A stretch of DNA of 64,000 nucleotides from the NCBI GenBank assembly GCA_008828725.1, contig MEHQ01002765.1, positions 571,719-635,718 of the forward strand, in the 5' to 3' direction. Position 1 is the first letter of the stretch, and each line of letters opens with the position of its first letter. The notes under the pieces were generated by a model, which did not search any database, was not told where the DNA came from, and was given only the letters and a program-made list of their open reading frames with translations. Positions 51,401 to 57,321 of this stretch are shown piece by piece. The translations under genes and the position numbers were made by a program. This DNA comes from Saccharina japonica (lineage: Eukaryota; Sar; Phaeophyceae; Laminariales; Laminariaceae).

Positions 51401-51465
51401 CGGGTGTTCAAGAAGAGGAACAGCAGGGACGCTCGTAGCAGAAGCAGGAGGAGTGTCCGCAACAT
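24383..51465 (-). CDS. Secreted right-handed parallel beta-helix (pectin-lyase-like) protein gene, five exons with giant introns, 3' end not found
   Basis: Exons at 51465-51106, 44091-43946, 29851-29707, 26083-25896 and 24470-24383 join in frame to give 309 residues. Order along the protein: Leu-rich signal peptide (about 1-20), a beta-helix N-cap with AGDTVLLADGTY and ANPITI motifs (about 65-96), then helix turns with recurring motifs VKNC, IKNC, VKDC and KCVEVE, ECVRLQ, ECVDIK, which suggest a stacked Cys ladder. All junctions agree in phase and all introns are GT-AG. Codons favour G or C in third position, unlike the surrounding DNA. The N-terminal motifs resemble polysaccharide lyase family 6 and related PbH1 proteins, so a role on extracellular or wall polysaccharide is plausible, but no catalytic residues were identified. 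The exon 5 motif was predicted from family knowledge before it was located. Introns are 7014, 14094, 3623 and 1425 bp. Terminal exons are missing, so completeness and activity are unknown. Confidence 0.85.
24570..24705 (+). repeat. GTTGGT-rich low-complexity tract
   Basis: Imperfect repeats of GTTGGTG, GTGTTG and GATGTTG lie in intron 4 near the exon 5 acceptor. Confidence 0.75.
25640..25888 (+). mobile_element. Family A MITE whose target duplication overlaps the exon 4 splice donor
   Basis: It starts GACGCATGCTACGGTAGAGG and ends CTATCGGAGCACGCGTC, flanked by CACT on both sides (25636-25639, 25889-25892). On the gene strand the intron begins GTCAGTG. Bases 4-7 are the duplicated AGTG, so the insertion lies seven bases from the exon edge yet preserves the donor. 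Confidence 0.9.
25896..26083 (-). CDS. Exon 4: beta-helix turns with ECVDIKEG motif
   Basis: This exon has 188 bp, that is 62 codons plus two bases. The acceptor is a tandem NAGNAG site (GAAGAAG|TGG), so starting at 26086 with one extra Lys is equally possible. It encodes WTNGEDRCSGNLISGNTI, then GSECVDIKEGSFGNLIEYN, then SGCISIRGDGNIV. The ECVDIKEG...GN.IEYN.C segment is the most diagnostic part of the gene. Third positions are strongly G or C. The donor AG|GTCAGT leaves phase 2. The first seven intron bases are followed directly by a MITE whose target duplication overlaps the donor. Confidence 0.87.
27020..27287 (+). mobile_element. Family A MITE nested in family B
   Basis: It starts GACGCATGCTACGATAGAGG and ends CTATCGTAGCCCGCATC, flanked by AACT on both sides. 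It carries a short AATGACAATAATAAC repeat, the reverse complement of the minisatellite at 22.8 kb. Confidence 0.87.
27367..27614 (+). mobile_element. Family A MITE nested in family B
   Basis: It starts GACGCATGCTACGATAGAGG and ends CTTCCGTAGCACGTGTC, flanked by TCGA on both sides. It is near consensus, so young. Confidence 0.88.
28016..28512 (-). mobile_element. Family A MITE carrying a nested family B copy
   Basis: The ends GATGCGTGCTACGGTAGAGG and CTCTATCGTAGCATGTGTT are flanked by CCCG on both sides. The interior is cut within CTCC-TT(A/C)A-CCC by the element at 28082-28328. Confidence 0.87.
28082..28328 (+). mobile_element. Family B MITE nested in family A
   Basis: It starts GAGTCACTCCACGGTAGGGG and ends CTACCGTGGGATTGCTC, flanked by TTCA on both sides. 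Confidence 0.9.
28560..28789 (-). mobile_element. Family A MITE, diverged
   Basis: The left end is GAGCCGTGCTGCGATAAGGG and the right end CCTCTAACGTAGCATGCGTC. The interior has GTGACCACCCTC, placing it with the AAGGGTGG subtype. Confidence 0.75.
29095..29189 (+). mobile_element. Internally deleted family A derivative
   Basis: The ends AACGTATGCTACC and TTCTACCGTAGCACGCGTC are only about 95 bp apart. Little of the family interior remains. Confidence 0.5.
29433..29681 (+). mobile_element. Family A MITE 24 bp from the exon 3 splice donor
   Basis: It starts GACGCATGCTACGATAGAGG and ends CTATCCTTGCACGCGTC, flanked by CGAA on both sides (29429-29432, 29682-29685). On the gene strand it begins just inside intron 3. 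Confidence 0.9.
29707..29851 (-). CDS. Exon 3: beta-helix turns
   Basis: This exon has 145 bp, that is one base completing the split Gly codon plus 48 codons. The acceptor is GACACAG|G. It encodes TECVRLQNFVVGAEIRNNTI, then KNCGVFDF, then NGEGVYIGTSSLQ. The EIRNNTIKNCG and GEGVYIGTS motifs are typical of PbH1 family members. The donor CAG|GTCAGG is weaker than consensus but keeps phase 0 for exon 4. A MITE lies only 24 bp into the following intron. Confidence 0.83.
30759..31013 (-). mobile_element. Family A MITE
   Basis: It starts GGCGCGTGCTACTATAGGGG and ends CCTCGGCCGTCGCATGCGTC, with near-duplicate flanks AGGT/GGGT. Confidence 0.8.
31300..31570 (+). mobile_element. Family C MITE
   Basis: The left end is GACTGGTGCTACGGTGGGGG and the right end CCTACCGTGGCACTAGTC. 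It is collinear with the copy at 19.7 kb over its full length. Confidence 0.87.
31627..31877 (-). mobile_element. Family A MITE lacking its right end
   Basis: It starts AAGCGTGCTACGATAGACG and runs to AAAGAGCATGGTG, where it abuts the next MITE. Confidence 0.65.
31878..32126 (+). mobile_element. Family A MITE
   Basis: It starts GACGCATGCTACGATAGAGG and ends CCTCTACCGTAGCAGGCGTC, with near-duplicate flanks AGAC/AGAA. Confidence 0.85.
32659..32926 (-). mobile_element. Family A MITE, strongly diverged
   Basis: The left end is GGCGTGCGCTACGATACAGG and the right end CATAGCGTTGCACACGTC. The interior keeps only scattered matches such as TTTTCGGTAGAGATACAG. Confidence 0.55.
33094..33344 (+). mobile_element. 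Family A MITE, intact
   Basis: It starts AACACATGCTACGATAGAGG and ends CTCTACCGTAGCACGCGTC, flanked by TTTA on both sides. Confidence 0.9.
33354..33595 (+). mobile_element. Family A MITE, right end eroded
   Basis: It starts GACGCGTGCTAGGATAGAGG ten bases after the previous copy. GGTTGGGTTAAGGAACCCG marks the 3' half. The right TIR is not recognisable. Confidence 0.65.
37340..37545 (-). repeat. SINE body copy, reverse strand
   Basis: On the plus strand it reads TTATTATCTCCGCCCTTCC, AGTCGTAACTCAGATCC, GCCTTGCATTGG and TATCGCGAGAAGATTTCAG. This is the reverse complement of the SINE body at 57.2 kb. The tRNA head is absent or unrecognisable. Confidence 0.7.
37981..38001 (+). repeat. AAC microsatellite
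   Basis: About seven ACA/AAC units. Confidence 0.9.
38402..38515 (+). repeat. Tandem duplication of a unit of about 60 bp
   Basis: GAGTATCTGTC..AAACAAAAT, AAAGCACA.CAATAACAAC and GCTCAT occur twice in the same order at about 61 bp spacing, with few differences. This suggests a fairly recent duplication. Confidence 0.85.
41080..41690. repeat. Field of palindromic CCATGG/CATGGC words with a short 31-bp tandem array
   Basis: Words ATTGCCATGG, GGCAATGCC, CATGACATG and ATGGCAT recur densely on both strands. At 41292-41384 three consecutive 31-bp units each begin GTTCAYGACA and contain GCYATGG. No open frame or TIR explains it. Confidence 0.7.
43433..43678 (+). mobile_element. Family B MITE, intact
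   Basis: It starts GAGTCATCCCACGGTAGGGG and ends CCTACCGTGGGATTGCTC, flanked by GTGG on both sides. It lies about 270 bp into intron 2. Confidence 0.9.
43946..44091 (-). CDS. Exon 2: beta-helix turns
   Basis: This exon has 146 bp, that is 48 codons plus two bases. The acceptor is CTCTGCAG|GGG and the donor is GG|GTAAGT, a perfect consensus. It enters at phase 0, so exon 1 WITLQ continues as GFTVDGKSG, a classic beta-helix strand and turn. It leaves after the second base of a Gly codon (phase 2). Visible motifs are NKCVEVES and MVVKNC; related Cys/Val patterns recur in exons 3 to 5. Third positions are mostly G or C. The 195-codon reading frame on the opposite strand here is interpreted as a shadow plus chance extension. 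Confidence 0.83.
44950..45230 (+). mobile_element. Family A MITE, diverged
   Basis: The left end GTGCACGCTACCACGGTAG and the following GAGGAGCTCTATACCTGC are recognisable. The right end (TTGTACCACACGTATCAG) is eroded. Confidence 0.6.
46179..46429 (-). mobile_element. Family A MITE
   Basis: It starts GACGCGTGCTACGGTAGAG and ends CCTCTATCGTAACATGTGTC. The interior is near consensus. The flanks (GGTATA, GGTACA) do not form a clean 4-bp duplication at the edges. Confidence 0.87.
46994..47228 (+). mobile_element. Family A MITE
   Basis: It starts GACGCATGCTACGATAGAGG and ends CTCTACCGTAGCACGCGTC, with near-duplicate flanks ACCT/GCCT. About 15 bp of the GGGTTAAGGAGCCC block is missing. Confidence 0.87.
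47675..47716 (+). repeat. CTA/TAC microsatellite
   Basis: TAC and ACT triplets repeat over about 40 bp. Confidence 0.9.
48032..48239 (-). mobile_element. Family A MITE, internally shortened
   Basis: It starts GAGGCGTGCTACGGTAGAGG and ends CTCTATCGTAGCATGCGTC, flanked by TGTA on both sides. It is about 40 bp shorter than usual. Confidence 0.9.
48443..48610. mobile_element. 168-bp TA-target MITE (Tc1/mariner-like), copy 1
   Basis: The ends CAGGACACCTAATAAGAAAC and its inverse are followed inward by CCAGGCTGGATTT inverted copies. TA follows the right end; the left TA is changed to GA. It has the same length as the copy at 56.7 kb. Confidence 0.82.
48677..48795 (+). repeat. Dispersed repeat, copy 1
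   Basis: AGTGGCATCCGGGTGC, GAGGTCCCAAGATGTCATTC and GAAACCGGGC recur in the same order at 49965-50080. Confidence 0.7.
49430..49490 (-). repeat. Third copy of the C-run unit seen at 10.0 kb
   Basis: On the minus strand GACTACGACCGTGC, ACATGAGTACACCCCCC match the units at 9977-10110. Confidence 0.6.
49965..50080 (+). repeat. Dispersed repeat, copy 2
   Basis: GGTGGCATCCGGATGCC, CAGGTCCCAAGATGTCAC and GTCGAAACCGGGC are collinear with 48677-48795. Confidence 0.7.
50098..50281 (+). repeat. Tandem duplication of a unit of about 90 bp
   Basis: Each unit runs TATACAGCTATTA, AGTAGTTTTGCCTCCG, TTATCAACTCC, TGTGTATGATACACATATGA, then a TA run and CCAGGTA. Confidence 0.88.
50870..51100 (+). repeat. 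CAA/AAC low-complexity tract at the start of intron 1
   Basis: CAACAA, ACAACAACG and CATCATC triplet runs end about 20 bases from the exon 1 donor. On the gene strand it is a GTT/GTTG tract inside the intron. Confidence 0.85.
51106..51465 (-). CDS. Exon 1: signal peptide and beta-helix N-terminal cap
   Basis: This exon encodes 120 residues. The start chosen is the ATG at 51465, which opens MLRTLLLLLLRASLLFLFLN, a typical signal peptide (a signal anchor is possible). An upstream in-frame GTG at 51537 is not a credible eukaryotic start. Residues 57-120 run from SLSGALKWAKAGDTVLLADG through the ANPITI strand to HSWITLQ. This is the usual first-turn pattern of pectin-lyase-fold proteins such as PL6 lyases. 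The donor is CAG|GTATGC at 51105, leaving phase 0, which matches exon 2. The first bases of the intron run almost at once into a CAA/GTT microsatellite. No promoter element was recognised upstream. Confidence 0.85.
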
Positions 51466-53999
51466 GACGACGATGGTGATGATGATGTTGATGACCCCCA
51501 CCCGCTGCTCCCTCCCCTCCTGTCTTGAGGTCAGCACGGCGGAAGGAAACCGGTTTGTCGGGCTACGTGGGGCCCTAATTCCTTAAGGTTAGTGGAGCCG
51601 TAGCCAGGGTGACTACTCGTATTGTCTCGTGACCAAAGACCGCGCGTAGCCTGTGGGTATATACGCTCGTTTCGCGTGTCAGTCTCGATGGATGTTGGTG
51701 AAAAACCGGTGCTGTTCTGGCAGGTATCGCACTGGAACCGGTCCGGGGGGGGCGAGAACCGCACACTCAATCCCGGGAAACGCTTTTCGCGGGACGTCTT
51801 CGGCTGGAGGCTGGTAGATGGATGGATGACGAGGCTGGCCTACGAGCAAACGGCAAGCATGCGAGTAGCAAGAAACTGACCGCGGGTACAGATATAATAA
51901 TAGTATGTGCTTTAAATCTGCGAAGAAATGATGGCCCCTCCGGCTGTGAGGCCGGAGGGACCACACGTCCTATTTAACATTGCTGCTGCTGTGGATTGTT
52001 TATCGCAGCAACGATCCCCGTAATTTCGGTCGACTCATCTCCCACCATGATGACGCGCGTAACATCCGCTGAAGGGTACAGGAAGTATATGTATGTGCGT
52101 ATCGTATGTTCTATGGGCCATAGAATCGCCGGATATGTGGGAGTTTTGGACACTCGGCCGTCTCGAGCAAACAAACCCCCATAACCCAGCCGTTCACATT
52201 TTTCTCTGCTTTTGCTTTAGCGTACTGTAGTACGTTGCTGCCTGGGGAACATAGATGGGATACTGTAGTGTAACATGGGGCAAGATTAAACGGTGGGGAA
52301 ACATGTTCTTTTTTTGTTTTGTACGCAACACCATCACCACCACGACCACCACCACCCCGATGTTCTCGGCTGGATGCTTGGCGACGACTGTTCGGCTCGT
52401 GAAGGTATGCAGATATAGATCTGTCAGAGGGTTTTATATACACATACTCGTACAATATATATATATATATATTTATACGCGATAACGGCGGATCTTGCAC
52501 TTGCCCAGGATCTATATATTATACGACGACGTGGTGATTATTTCGATCCGTTGTATAATATGCACTATTTATGACACACCTATCATTGGTAGTAGTATTA
52601 TTGCTGTGTGTCTGTCGAAAAAGGACGCCAATCTCTCTGCTAGCTTACGTAGTGCAAACCAATATGATATGTGGATAGTGACTATCAAGAGGTATTATCT
52701 AGCTACTGTACTTGATATCATATTGCTGCTTGCATCGTTTTCGTCTTAAATGGGGGTTCGCCTACTCTCCTTGCCTAATAGGACTCCAGTTCTTGATACA
52801 TGTACAGGTTAATATTAGTATGATATTTGCCATCCGACGATGTGCAGCATGATCTTCAGCGTTGATCACTCATAAAATCCCCAAAAGCAGAAAACCACGG
52901 AAGCCAAGGAAACCTATGCGTAGAGTCTAACACCCTTCTATGTCTGCTTCCCGCCAAGATTTATCCACAATACTCCATCTGTTGTACTTGGTTAATGTTG
53001 TAGAGGACAAAACGACGGGGATAGTATCTAGCTAACATTGCTTGCTTGCGATTGCCTCGTCTTATCTAACATGCGCGGGCCCACACGACCACGGGGAGAC
53101 CCCTCTCTCCAATCAAGCTTGCCTATGAAACGCGTTCGGAAGGAAGGTCGCCCCATGGTCGCGATCGAAGCAGATATACAGCTTTCTACGTACGTACGTA
53201 TACAGCAAGAAACCAAGCACACGCGCCAGATACACATACATCGCGAGACCCAGATATTTAGGATTCCCTGATATCTGACTGTAGGAAATTATTCGTTCTG
53301 TATATACAGTAAACAAAAAAAAAACATTTGCTGCAGTAATAGTGCGTAGTGCTATCTCAAGCATACTAAAACATATGTTCCAAACAAACGTTTCCAAAAA
53401 CACTTATTTGTTTTTTTTCTTGTGATGTTTCACATCTCCGTGTGTTGGCCATGATCGGATGATCGGTCGCGTTCTCGATTCCACGCTCTGCCCCTGCCCC
53501 CGTACTGCACCTCCATGATTACTTGTCGGAAGGCTGCGTCTTCGAGTAGTTCCCGCATGCCGAGTCACCCTGTACCCTCTCCATCGTCGAATATTTCCTT
53601 CCTTCCCGTACTTCTGCATGTCGGTGAGAATTCCGAGAGCCATGTTGTACAGGGTCGCCGGGGCAACAGTATAGGGGTGCCGCCTGCTTCTTCCCGGGCC
53701 CCTCGCATGTTCAGCAGCAGCAGTAGAGCTCCATGTAAACCAGGTAAATATAAATATATTATATATATATTATATACGTATATGTATACAATATATGTCT
53801 CACCCAGGAACTGAGACGGAGGGCATGTATGTATGATGCAGGCTTAGATGAAAAATTTCAAAATATAGTATATAGGTACGAGGTGCTGACGTATGATATC
53901 TGGTGCAGCACAGAGCACAGATGGGCTATATATACACACCGACCGGGGAGTTCTTTGGGTGAGGAGAATCTTCGGCAGTCACGACAACAACGTTTCGAA
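51466..53999. other. Upstream flank of the beta-helix gene, no gene recognised
   Basis: It contains an AT microsatellite near 52456 and a TATATA-rich tract near 53755. I see no convincing exon, no known promoter motif and no MITE here. Confidence 0.5.
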
Positions 54000-54097
54000 T
54001 CCCCCAAAAAAGATTTTCTCCTGCGTTGGTACCCTTGCTTGTCGTGCAGTACGCGTCCTCTAAGGGGGTGGAAACAACTTGTTATATACGCGTAGGT

Positions 54098-54645
54098 GAC
54101 ACGTGCTGCGATAGAGATTGCCACGGTGCTATTAATACGATAAAGGTGCACTTCGAAGCATGACCACTTCTGGGGTAAAACAGTTTCTGAACGACCGGAT
54201 TCCTTAACCCAAAATGGTCACAATTTTTTTTTCCCATGTTGCACGTTGTTTTCGCTTTATCGTTGCTGTTGTAGAGTATAGTAGCCCATGGGGATTTGTA
54301 CAACATCGGGTAGCACTTTTGCTTCCCGTTCGAATCGGTTTTCAAGTGAGGTATACTGTTGTAGATGTTCTCTGACAGGGGGCGCTTCAGAAAATACATG
54401 GGGCACGTTTGCCGTAAAATCATCGGAGGTTCAGACCAGTTTTTGCATGTTGGCTTTTGTTTTATACTTACTTACTGTTGTAGCCCGGGATATGTCCATC
54501 CAGCATGCGTACGTAGTACCGTACGTACGAGTGGTACTTTCTTTCTCGCCAAAATCAGTTTTTTGGGTGATGTATACTGCTGTAGAGCTCCGGAAGCGAG
54601 GATCGTTGGAAAATATATGGCGCACCTCTACCCGTAGCAGGCGTC
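54098..54645 (-). mobile_element. Family A MITE with internal duplication
   Basis: The left end is GACACGTGCTGCGATAGAG and the right end CACCTCTACCCGTAGCAGGCG. The stretch with GTACTTTC or GCACTTTTGC, AATCGGTTTT or AATCAGTTTT, and TGTAGATGTTC or TGTAGAGCTCC is present twice, which accounts for its double length. Confidence 0.65.
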
Positions 54646-56700
54646 ATTGTACAGAGCCAATCCTCCATTATTCAGCACGTACGTGCTGTCCAGAGTGCGT
54701 GGGTGGCAACATTCGTGTATACCAGGTAGAGATCAATCGTCGACGCGTATATATGTACCAGGTATATATGTATATACGTACGTACGTAATGGGATGGAAG
54801 TTTTTTGCTTTTGCATAACTTTGAAACTTCTGGCATCGTCTTGTTTGGTGCGAGGTACGAACAGTTCCAGCCCCTCTCTCAAAAACAAAGAATGGTTACT
54901 TTCCTTCTGTTTCCTTGCCCCCTGGGTGCATGCTTCAAAATTTCCAGCATACATATATCAATAATAGATGCATTTATTAAATAAACCCCAACGATATGTT
55001 GTCCGCTGGCTACCTGGTAAGCAATATGTGGTCCGCTATCTGTGTTTGGAGGAGGCCACCGGCGAGTAGCTTTCACGAGGACGGCGACAGTATCAACCGC
55101 GACGGGGTGGGTGCGCGTGGGATCCCAAATGAGTCGCACTCGTACTGCCCCCTCCCTCAGCAAAGCGCTCTACCCAACGTATCGGGGCTCGATGAACACA
55201 GTACCCCAACTTCCGGTACACAAGTCGGGAAAACTTGCCTCCTTTTAATGGGCACCGCGATCGAACCGACGGTACGTGAGGGACTTCAAAGTCTCTGCAC
55301 GCCGCAGTTTTTACCCGCGCTTGACGGTACGGGGCACGCGCGAAACACTGACTAGGGACGTTGTTGGCATATGGAGAAGTTCCTACCTCGAACGCACTAC
55401 GTGGGTGCCTTGAAATTGGGGCGGCACCGTTCTCTGACGTATTACGAAGGACCATAGTAAATAGGGCCATAAATCGTTGTTAGTAAAAATAGGGAAACAT
55501 TTAGGTATCTGTCTGTACCGTGGGTCCTATTTTCTATGGGGTACTCCGTAACAGTTATCTCGCGTGGTTGTGGTTCGGCTTTATTTTATCGTAAAATGTG
55601 ATTTCAACAACAATAGGTTGTTTGGAGAGGGGAACATCTTCTCGAGTAGGCGCCGTTGGTGGGCTACCCTTTCTGTCGGTCTTATCATCTAACTAAGAAA
55701 TTGCTGCATCCAATATACAACAGACGATGCAATCTCGATCTCATCTCACTACGAAAACACACCGATGCGCGCCTATATAGCATACTGATAGAGATGACGC
55801 GCACGAGTACCAAGCGATACTCGTATAGAGGTTGGGACTGGGCTTATCATTGACGTCGACCTCTTCACGCATTCCAACAGCGAACCAGTATCACTGCAGC
55901 AGTACACACGATACAGGTTGCGAACCACGGCTCATTGTGGTACCAGGCAATTTCCAGGGGAAGGATCAACCACCATACATACTACTAATACCAGATACTA
56001 CTGTCGAAAAACCATCTGTCACCACCATCATGGCCCTTTGTGTGTATGTGCAGGTTGATCGGGACCGGATACTAGACACACGCCCTTCCAGTTCTTGCTT
56101 TCCACGCCTAGAACCTGCCATGAGCGACGGGTCCGCAGCTTCAGGAACATGCCTCCGCCAGCGGTACTCCGAGTAGAAGCTCCCCGGAGTAAAACTACAC
56201 GTTAATCATCATCTCTTTTTTATGTTTCGTGGACCGCAGCAAATGAGCTCTGGGCGGGAGCATGTGTCGGAAGTAAACTTGTGTCTGCAAGTTGGCGGCA
56301 GGGCTTGCGCCCAAAAAGGTTTTTGGTCGATAGCACGTGACAATACCTGGCCGTACGGTCGAAATCGTCGTGACGGCATTGCTGTATGCGTGCCCGTATA
56401 CAAGTAGTGCTGGCACGTGGCAAGCAGTGAGAGGGCATTGTGCGCCGAATGAATGTACGTACTAAACTGCAGTCATCGAACATGGTAGGGAGAGAGTTTG
56501 ATGACCTCAATCAAGGGTTGGTTTGGTTCGTCGTAGAGGAATTGCGTGTCGCGTCTGCCTTGTCTGTCGGTGAATATTTTTATATCGTTCGACGAGAGAG
56601 ATTGTTGGTATTTTGCGTGCGGCAGCAGCAGTGGTTGTGTATGCGTTTCGTATCGTTTCGATCAGAGGGATGGGTGTCTCGGTTGAGCTGTACGGCAGTA

Positions 56701-56868
56701 CAGGACACCTAACAAGAAACAGGCTAATAATAAGAAAGCCAGGCTGAGATTTCGAGAAGATTTCAAGAAATTCGGGAGTCGTTATATTGGAATTAGTGTA
56801 GAAAGAACCCTTTCTCAAATAAGAAATCCAGCCTGGGCGAGATTTCATGTTTCTCATTAGGTGTCCCG
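56701..56868. mobile_element. 168-bp TA-target MITE (Tc1/mariner-like), copy 2
   Basis: The ends CAGGACACCTAACAAGAAAC and CATTAGGTGTCCCG are flanked by TA on both sides. Internal CCAGGCTG and CAGCCTGG are inverted as in copy 1. Confidence 0.85.
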
Positions 56869-57104
56869 TACTGTATACCCTTTCGGGTGGGGCGAGCTCA
56901 GTCATCATCGTCACCGTACACGTGCACGCGTGCTGTAGATAAATATCTGCTACCAGGTGTTCATACTTATTAGATGGGTTAGGGGCTAGGGTACGTAGCA
57001 TAACCTGGAGTCTACAGCAGCAGTAGTACGCGACGTGCATTGATGATTTTGGGAGTAAGTATTTTCAGGAAGATTTGTGTTACGAGCGAAACAATCGCAT
57101 CTGG

Positions 57105-57321
57105 CGAGTAGTAAGGGCGACCATAGTATAATAGTCGACGAGGGAAGAAAGTGCTGAAATCTTCTCGCGATAAAAATGCAAGGCAAGAACCGTAGTGGGG
57201 GAGGAGGGAGAGGAGCCTACTTTGTGACCCCGGATCTGAGTTACGACTATTAATAGTAAGGGAGAAAGACGGAAGGGCGAAGATAATAAATGGGATGGGA
57301 AAAAAAAAAAAAAAAAAACAT
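57105..57321 (+). repeat. SINE body copy with long poly-A tail
   Basis: GTCGACGAGGGAAGAAAG, TCTTCTCGCGATA, GGCAAGAACCGTAGTGG, GATCTGAGTTACGACTA and GGGCGAAGATAATAAATGGG end in about 19 A. The intact tail suggests the youngest of the five copies. The tRNA head is not recognisable. Confidence 0.75.

Noticed and set aside
50731-51438. 235-codon plus-strand frame rich in glutamine and histidine
   Set aside because: It reads through the CAA/CAC microsatellite and the antisense of exon 1.
51535-51537. Upstream start for the beta-helix protein adding 24 residues
   Set aside because: The codon is GTG. The ATG at 51465 opens directly into a signal peptide and is the better start.
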